Of a DNA stretch of 64,000 bases, positions 63,796-64,000 are shown in pieces (within the stretch, counting starts at the first letter, position 1; the number at the start of each line of letters is the position of its first letter). Where the stretch lies: positions 2,294,501 through 2,358,500 of the forward strand of contig CP106741.1 in the NCBI GenBank assembly GCA_030323305.1, in the 5' to 3' direction. The notes under the pieces are model-generated. The model saw nothing but the letters and a program-made list of their open reading frames with translations. It did not search any database and had not been told where the DNA came from. Both the position numbers and the translations under genes were made by a program. Source of the stretch: Paenibacillus sp. CC-CFT747 (GTDB taxonomy: Bacteria > Bacillota > Bacilli > Paenibacillales > NBRC-103111).

Positions 63796-64000
63796 ATGAA
63801 ACAAACCGGAACACGCGAGCAGCTCGCCCTTAACGGCGGGCCGAAGGTAAAAGAAACCCCCTTTGGAACCGGAAAGAGGTTTGGCTTCGAAGAGGCGAAG
63901 GAGCTTCTCGAGGCACTGGAGCAGAATACGCTGTTTTATCATTTCGGCGCGAAGGTTAAACAGTTCCTCAGCGATTTCAACGACATTTACGGGGTCAAAT
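63796..64000 (+). CDS. DegT/DnrJ/EryC1-family aminotransferase (5' part only)
   Basis: The first 68 residues (LALNGGPKVKETPFGTGKRFGFEEAKELLEALEQNTLFYHFGAKVKQF) match the N-terminus of the same family as the gene at 61574. The gene runs out of the window. ATG 63796 follows GGAGGG, 16 bases after the oxidoreductase stop. Confidence 0.82.
   Translation, partial: MKQTGTREQLALNGGPKVKETPFGTGKRFGFEEAKELLEALEQNTLFYHFGAKVKQFLSDFNDIYGVK

Overview
The window looks like chromosomal DNA of an endospore-forming, moderately GC-rich Bacillota, most likely Paenibacillaceae (Paenibacillus/Cohnella type). The evidence is an alpha/beta-type small acid-soluble spore protein with a sigma-G-like promoter, a YhcN/YlaJ-type spore lipoprotein, SinR and a SinI-like antirepressor, a caa3 oxidase operon, and two LplB/YtcP-type sugar ABC systems with lipoprotein binding proteins and AraC regulators. 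I saw no rRNA, tRNA, CRISPR array, IS element or prophage.

Layout. 0-6.3 kb: small sugar-catabolic genes (TIM-barrel isomerases, Gfo/Idh/MocA oxidoreductase, AraC regulator), a DD-carboxypeptidase, the spore protein and an esterase. 6.7-13.8 kb: a pncA-like/pncB NAD-salvage pair, a CvfC/YpgR-type HEAT protein, a DEAD-box helicase with a long RG-rich tail, SinR, and a spore lipoprotein. 14-19.4 kb: the caa3 cytochrome oxidase operon ctaCDEF, then ctaG and a DUF420 gene. 19.6-24.4 kb: a SinI-like small gene, then a GntR(YtrA)-controlled ABC-export operon. 24.4-27.4 kb: an ArsB/NhaD-type transporter behind a structured leader RNA, a stand-alone thermolysin-propeptide-like secreted protein, and a DUF202 protein. 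27.5-38.5 kb: a carbohydrate locus (membrane-anchored AraC sensor, binding protein, two permeases, beta-helix protein, glycosidase-like TIM barrel, oxidoreductase, phosphoesterase). 39.2-46.4 kb: a complete ectoine/hydroxyectoine island, ehuBCDA-ectABCD, ending in a translationally coupled UPF0316 gene. 46.4-53.7 kb: orphan modA, two DoxX-like genes, an antibiotic-kinase-like gene, a decayed THEP1 NTPase, a RibD-type reductase, a large secreted protein and an SRPBCC protein. 53.8-64 kb: a second carbohydrate locus (beta-propeller protein, deacetylase-like protein, ABC importer, aminotransferases, oxidoreductase).

Three promoters in the last locus share a 15-bp operator-like site (ATACWWGTATNRTAC), and a good CcpA cre lies behind the ABC promoter, so it reads as one catabolite-controlled regulon.

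An overriding caveat is that 24 otherwise well-conserved genes are broken by 37 single missing bases, almost all in short G/C (rarely A/T) runs. In every case, adding back the missing bases makes the gene length divisible by three. Because ctaC, ctaD and ectD are among them, I regard most as uncorrected sequencing indels, not true pseudogenes, and give full-span coordinates. Only the THEP1 remnant looks truly decayed. The SinI-like gene instead carries one extra base.
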